DNA from: Nymphaea colorata | Lineage: Eukaryota > Streptophyta > Magnoliopsida > Nymphaeales > Nymphaeaceae | NCBI RefSeq assembly: GCF_008831285.2 | Contig: NC_045138.2 | Coordinates: forward strand, 11,050,571-11,114,570 | DNA: 64,000 bases | Reading direction: 5' to 3' | Shown: in pieces, positions 61,210 through 64,000 of the stretch | Numbering within the stretch: position 1 is the first letter of the stretch | How the letters are laid out: every line of letters starts with the position of its first letter | Notes under the pieces: model-generated | Told to the model about the DNA's origin: nothing | Seen by the model: the letters and a program-made list of their open reading frames with translations, nothing else | The model's database searches: none | Translations under genes and position numbers: made by a program

Positions 61210-61574
61210 TGTTACAGAAAATAGAGAGACAAATCAAAAAAGAGAGGCAGTGAAGAAATTGGAAAAACAACCAAGTTATAACAAAACAGACACAAACATA
61301 TAAATTGAAAAAATCAGTGTCGCGATGAAAGAGAAAACTAGAAAATGCTAAGAGTTCTATATACCCATGAGATGAACAGTTAAACATATTTATGTGAACT
61401 GAACTAAAGCATACAGAATGTAGCAACATATAAATAACCATATCAAAATCCTGACTTGATTGTCTTCACAAATAACCTCACAATAAGACAAGTGCACAAA
61501 TGCACAATCAACAAAATAACACAAATAATTTCAAGCAGGTTAACCACTCAGGCACAAAGCATAAACATGAAACT
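61210..61574. other. 5' flank of the minus-strand gene, AT-rich
   Basis: This is the presumed upstream region or 5' untranslated part of the alpha-crystallin-domain gene. There is no clear TATA box or coding exon. A hAT-like element lies directly beyond it. Confidence 0.35.
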
Positions 61575-61582
61575 GTTACAGG

Positions 61583-62581
61583 CTACGTCACATGGGTGTG
61601 GGTAAGGTATGGGTTTGGGTACGGTGGTACGGGTTCGGACATAGCAATTTTGAAAATTGTGGGCACGCGGGTACGGAAAATTTTATATTCTCAAAAATGA
61701 TAAATGTTGAATGAAAAAAAAAATTAATAGTTCACACTTATAATCTCATAAGAAAGTCACAAACAAAACATTGTTTACCACATAAGAACACTATTATTAT
61801 CATCATTCTAGTCAATGCCCAACTTGTCCTCCTCTTCTTCCACATTAGAAGATGTTGATGGAATAGAAGGTTCTTCGAATCTTGAATTAACAGCTTTAAG
61901 TTTATTGCCTTCCTCTAAGTTAAAGTCTTCAACATTCACGTCCCACTTTTTAGGCTTGCGCCTAAGCTTGGCTGATCAGCATTCGGCAGCAACAGTTTGT
62001 TTGTTGAAGATTGAAGATTATCTTCAACACCCGACAAATAGGCAGCACAACAACAAATAAATGGCAGGCGAGGCGACAGATAGGCAGCCAAAATAGCCAG
62101 CGACAGATAGGCAGCCAAAATAGCCAGCAACAGATAAACATGTAAAATCAAACAAATATGAAAAAATGGAAAGATCGACAGTTTTGCAGTTCAATCTTCA
62201 AACAAAAACATCATCAAATCAACAAAACAAAAACCCCCAAATCAAGAAAATGAAAACCTTGTTGTAATAGCCAAAAGAGAAAAAAAAAATACTTACCTGG
62301 CTGCCACCAGCTACTGCCGAACATCCACAGACGTCGTCATCGCCGCCAGTCATCGCTGTAGCAGACAAGGGTTGAAGAAAACGCAGGTAAGTCAAGCTCT
62401 GTTGTAGAGCTCAACTTTTGTTTCTTGAGTAAAAATGAACAATTTTTATGGTCTGGATCGGGTCTGACCCAGACCCAAGACCCGACCCAACCCATACCCA
62501 ATAGCTTAGTTGTACCTGCTTCCATATACCTACATAGTGGAGCGGATACGTGGGGCAATTCCACGTACCCGTGTCACATAG
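61583..62581. mobile_element. Non-autonomous hAT-like element, 999 bp, with 8-bp target duplication
   Basis: The left terminus CTACGTCACATGGGTGTGG and the reverse complement of the right terminus CTATGTGACACGGGTACGTGG are imperfect inverted repeats. Flanking 8-mers are GTTACAGG (61575-61582) and GTTACATG (62582-62589), seven of eight identical, as expected for hAT. Subterminal GGGTACGGTGGTACGGG-like and CCCGACCCAACCCATACCC-like tracts are present. The interior encodes no recognisable transposase. A 27-bp direct repeat (GCGACAGATAGGCAGCCAAA...) occurs at 62073-62126 with a partial third unit. Confidence 0.7.
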
Positions 62582-62639
62582 GTTACATGTTGAAAATTCT
62601 TTGCAAAATATTGAGAATAAAGAGGACTAATCCCTCTAT

Positions 62640-62780
62640 GTAGACATGAAGGGAGAGTAGATCTAGGCATCTAGCCCTTGTCAGAGATCGAACATCTCTA
62701 ATTGGAGTAGTTGGACCTAGCCAACCACTAGTCCATCTCAGCCTCTCAGGTAAAGGCTCATTCTTGAGTCTCAACCAATG
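62640..62780 (-). repeat. tRNA-derived SINE-like fragment
   Basis: On the minus strand a box-A-like TGGACTAGTGGTTGG (62735-62721) is followed by a box-B-like GAGATGTTCGATCTC (62698-62684). The spacing fits an internal pol III promoter. A 3' tail was not clearly recognised, and the element is probably short or truncated. Confidence 0.45.
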
Positions 62781-62921
62781 ATAGTATAAGAGGGGGAAAA
62801 AGGAAAAGGAAATATGGGAACAAAAAACTACATTCTCAACGTATATACGTAATAAACCTGTATTCTAAGCATATACATATATGATTAACATATACACAGT
62901 GGCTTACATATATTTTACCCC

Positions 62922-62923
62922 CT

Positions 62924-62956
<33 letters not shown>
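62922..62956 (+). repeat. CT microsatellite
   Basis: A CT-dinucleotide tract with a few interruptions lies between the SINE-like fragment and the Copia LTR. Confidence 0.8.
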
Positions 62957-62957
<1 letters not shown>

Positions 62958-63033
62958 CAAACTTATGATGCTATCACTAAAAGTTTCTTTTGGAGAACAC
63001 AAAGCTTCAGTAAAATATTTTGGTAGTTTACAC

Positions 63034-63203
63034 TGTTAAAGAGTGTTTCTAAAATATTAAAAAGTTATAGAGGTCTTTAAATATTTTCTTATAGTAGTTG
63101 GACTGTTTATGTAAAGTTTGTACAGCCAGCCCTAATCTCTTTTAAAGGAGATTAGGGTTACGTTAATGAAGAATTCCTTTTGGCTTTCTCTCTCATCGTA
63201 ACA
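63034..63203 (+). repeat. 5' LTR of a Copia element (170 bp)
   Basis: The segment begins TGTTA and ends TAACA, the short inverted ends of an LTR. It is followed directly by a primer-binding site. Inside it lies GTAAAGTTTGTAC and a GGAGATTAGGG word. The matching 3' LTR must lie beyond the right edge. Confidence 0.7.
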
Positions 63204-63215
63204 TGGTATCAGAGC
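63204..63215 (+). promoter_or_regulatory. Primer-binding site for initiator tRNA-Met
   Basis: TGGTATCAGAGC, complementary to the 3' end of initiator tRNA-Met, starts right after the LTR end. This is the usual primer site of plant Copia elements. Confidence 0.85.
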
Positions 63216-63767
63216 CTTCTCCTGTGCCGACAGACAAGTGAGTTTTCCGGCGCTCATTCTCTCTAGCGACCTCTTCCTCCGGCAATCTCTTCCTTCCTCC
63301 TTGTCACCTCCCATCTCTATTCCTTCTTACCTCCCAATAAGGAGACGGTAAGAGAATAGAGGTTGGGTGCGCTGCGTGGAGAAGGACCTGATCACGCTTC
63401 TGTGGAAGGCGTGATCAGATCCTTGAGTGGATCTCATGGATGTTGATTGCTATAGATCATGGGATATGAAGTTTGTAAGTTGAAGTTTAATGAGTTGTGG
63501 ACTGTTGCTTATCGTAGGTATGAGATCTATCATTTGATTGTGTTGGGATCTTTGTCGTGCGTAGTGGACAGCCAGATTTATGTGGTGTGGCTGTATTTAA
63601 GAATAGCAAGCTGTCCCCTGTTTTGGGCAGTGGTGATATCTACCTTCCATATTTAGGCACTATTACACGTGTTATATGCTCCTCAATTTTCGATTAACTT
63701 GTTATCTGTTAAGCAACTACCTATTGACTTATAGTGTAAAGTCATTTTTGCTGCATCTTCAGGCCAT

Positions 63768-64000
63768 GAACGTGAGGGACTTTATTTCCTGTCGGTTCCA
63801 GTTGATGTTGCTGCATCTTCAGTCCCTTCAAAGCCTTCTCCTTACCAGTGGCATCTCAGACTAGGTCATCCATCTGTACCCAAACTTCGTTGCATGTTTC
63901 CAGATATTCCTACATCAGAGTCCTTATGTGATGTTTGTCAGTTGGGCAAGCATACACGAAGCAGTTTTCCTTCGAGTCAGAGTCCATCTGGTCGGAGTCC
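63768..64000 (+). pseudogene. GAG-pre-integrase / integrase zinc-binding domain, partial
   Basis: The frame reads EREGLYFLSVPVDV, then QWHLRLGHPSVPKL and LCDVCQLGKHTRSSFPSS. His, His, Cys and Cys of the zinc site are all present. The upstream frame (63720-63767) still gives CKVIFAASSGHE. The domain is open to the right edge. Confidence 0.8.

Larger units (their letters stand above)
63034..64000 (+). mobile_element. Copia retrotransposon, 5' part, cut by window edge
   Basis: An LTR (63034-63203) and primer site are followed by a leader and then, from about 63768, GAG-pre-integrase sequence in one open frame to the edge. Motifs are WHLRLGHPSVPKL and CDVCQLGKHTRSSF, giving the HHCC zinc-binding set of Copia integrase. 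Only about 550 bp separates primer site and this domain, too short for a full gag, so gag is largely deleted or this is a defective copy. Confidence 0.8.

Overview
The window is nuclear DNA of a flowering plant. It holds GT-AG introns, two plant-type genes with introns (a zeaxanthin-epoxidase-like gene and an alpha-crystallin-domain gene of the IDM2/IDM3 type), plant LTR retrotransposons (Copia, and Ty3/gypsy of Tat/Ogre type), hAT-like DNA elements, SINE-like fragments and many AT, GT, GA and CT microsatellites. The species cannot be named from the sequence. Most of the 64 kb is decayed transposable-element sequence.

Layout. 1-6.6 kb: AT-rich intergenic DNA with short repeats, including a family ending in GGCAGAGCC-like inverted ends and an AGCTCGAGCT-rich element. 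6.95-9.8 kb: decayed Copia element on the minus strand. 11.3-12.2 kb: gypsy reverse-transcriptase fragment on the plus strand. 12.4-17.6 kb: decayed Tat-like gypsy element on the minus strand (integrase, RNase H, RT, upstream ORF remnants). 17.85-18.26 kb: hAT transposase tail between perfect 31-bp inverted repeats. 18.3-22.2 kb: pyrimidine-rich and LTR-like DNA leading into a gypsy gag fragment on the plus strand.

23.8-29.3 kb: zeaxanthin-epoxidase-like gene, plus strand. Ten coding exons join in frame, one intron needs a GC donor, and the usual C-terminal FHA domain survives only as frame-broken remnants. 29.5-40.5 kb: non-genic and repeat-rich, with LTR-like promoter sequence near 33.45 kb and a block of diverged minisatellites at 36.2-37.5 kb.

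40.5-47.2 kb: minus-strand Tat-like gypsy element (ORF1 remnant, gag, protease, RT). A TIR element carrying a 5' fragment of a pentatricopeptide-repeat gene sits in its protease-RT spacer. 47.2-about 51 kb: probable long LTR of the same element. 54.7-56.2 kb: another decayed minus-strand Copia. 57.35-61.17 kb: two-exon alpha-crystallin-domain gene on the minus strand, apparently intact. 61.58-62.58 kb: 999-bp hAT-like element with an 8-bp target duplication. 62.64-62.78 kb: SINE-like fragment. 63.03 kb to the right edge: a Copia element with a short LTR, a tRNA-Met primer site and a GAG-pre-integrase domain.

Only the two cellular genes look potentially functional. They are unrelated in pathway (carotenoid/abscisic-acid precursor metabolism versus chromatin-associated chaperone-like protein), so no operon-like or cluster logic links them. 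The most noteworthy items are the FHA-less ZEP-like gene and the nested gene-capturing element.
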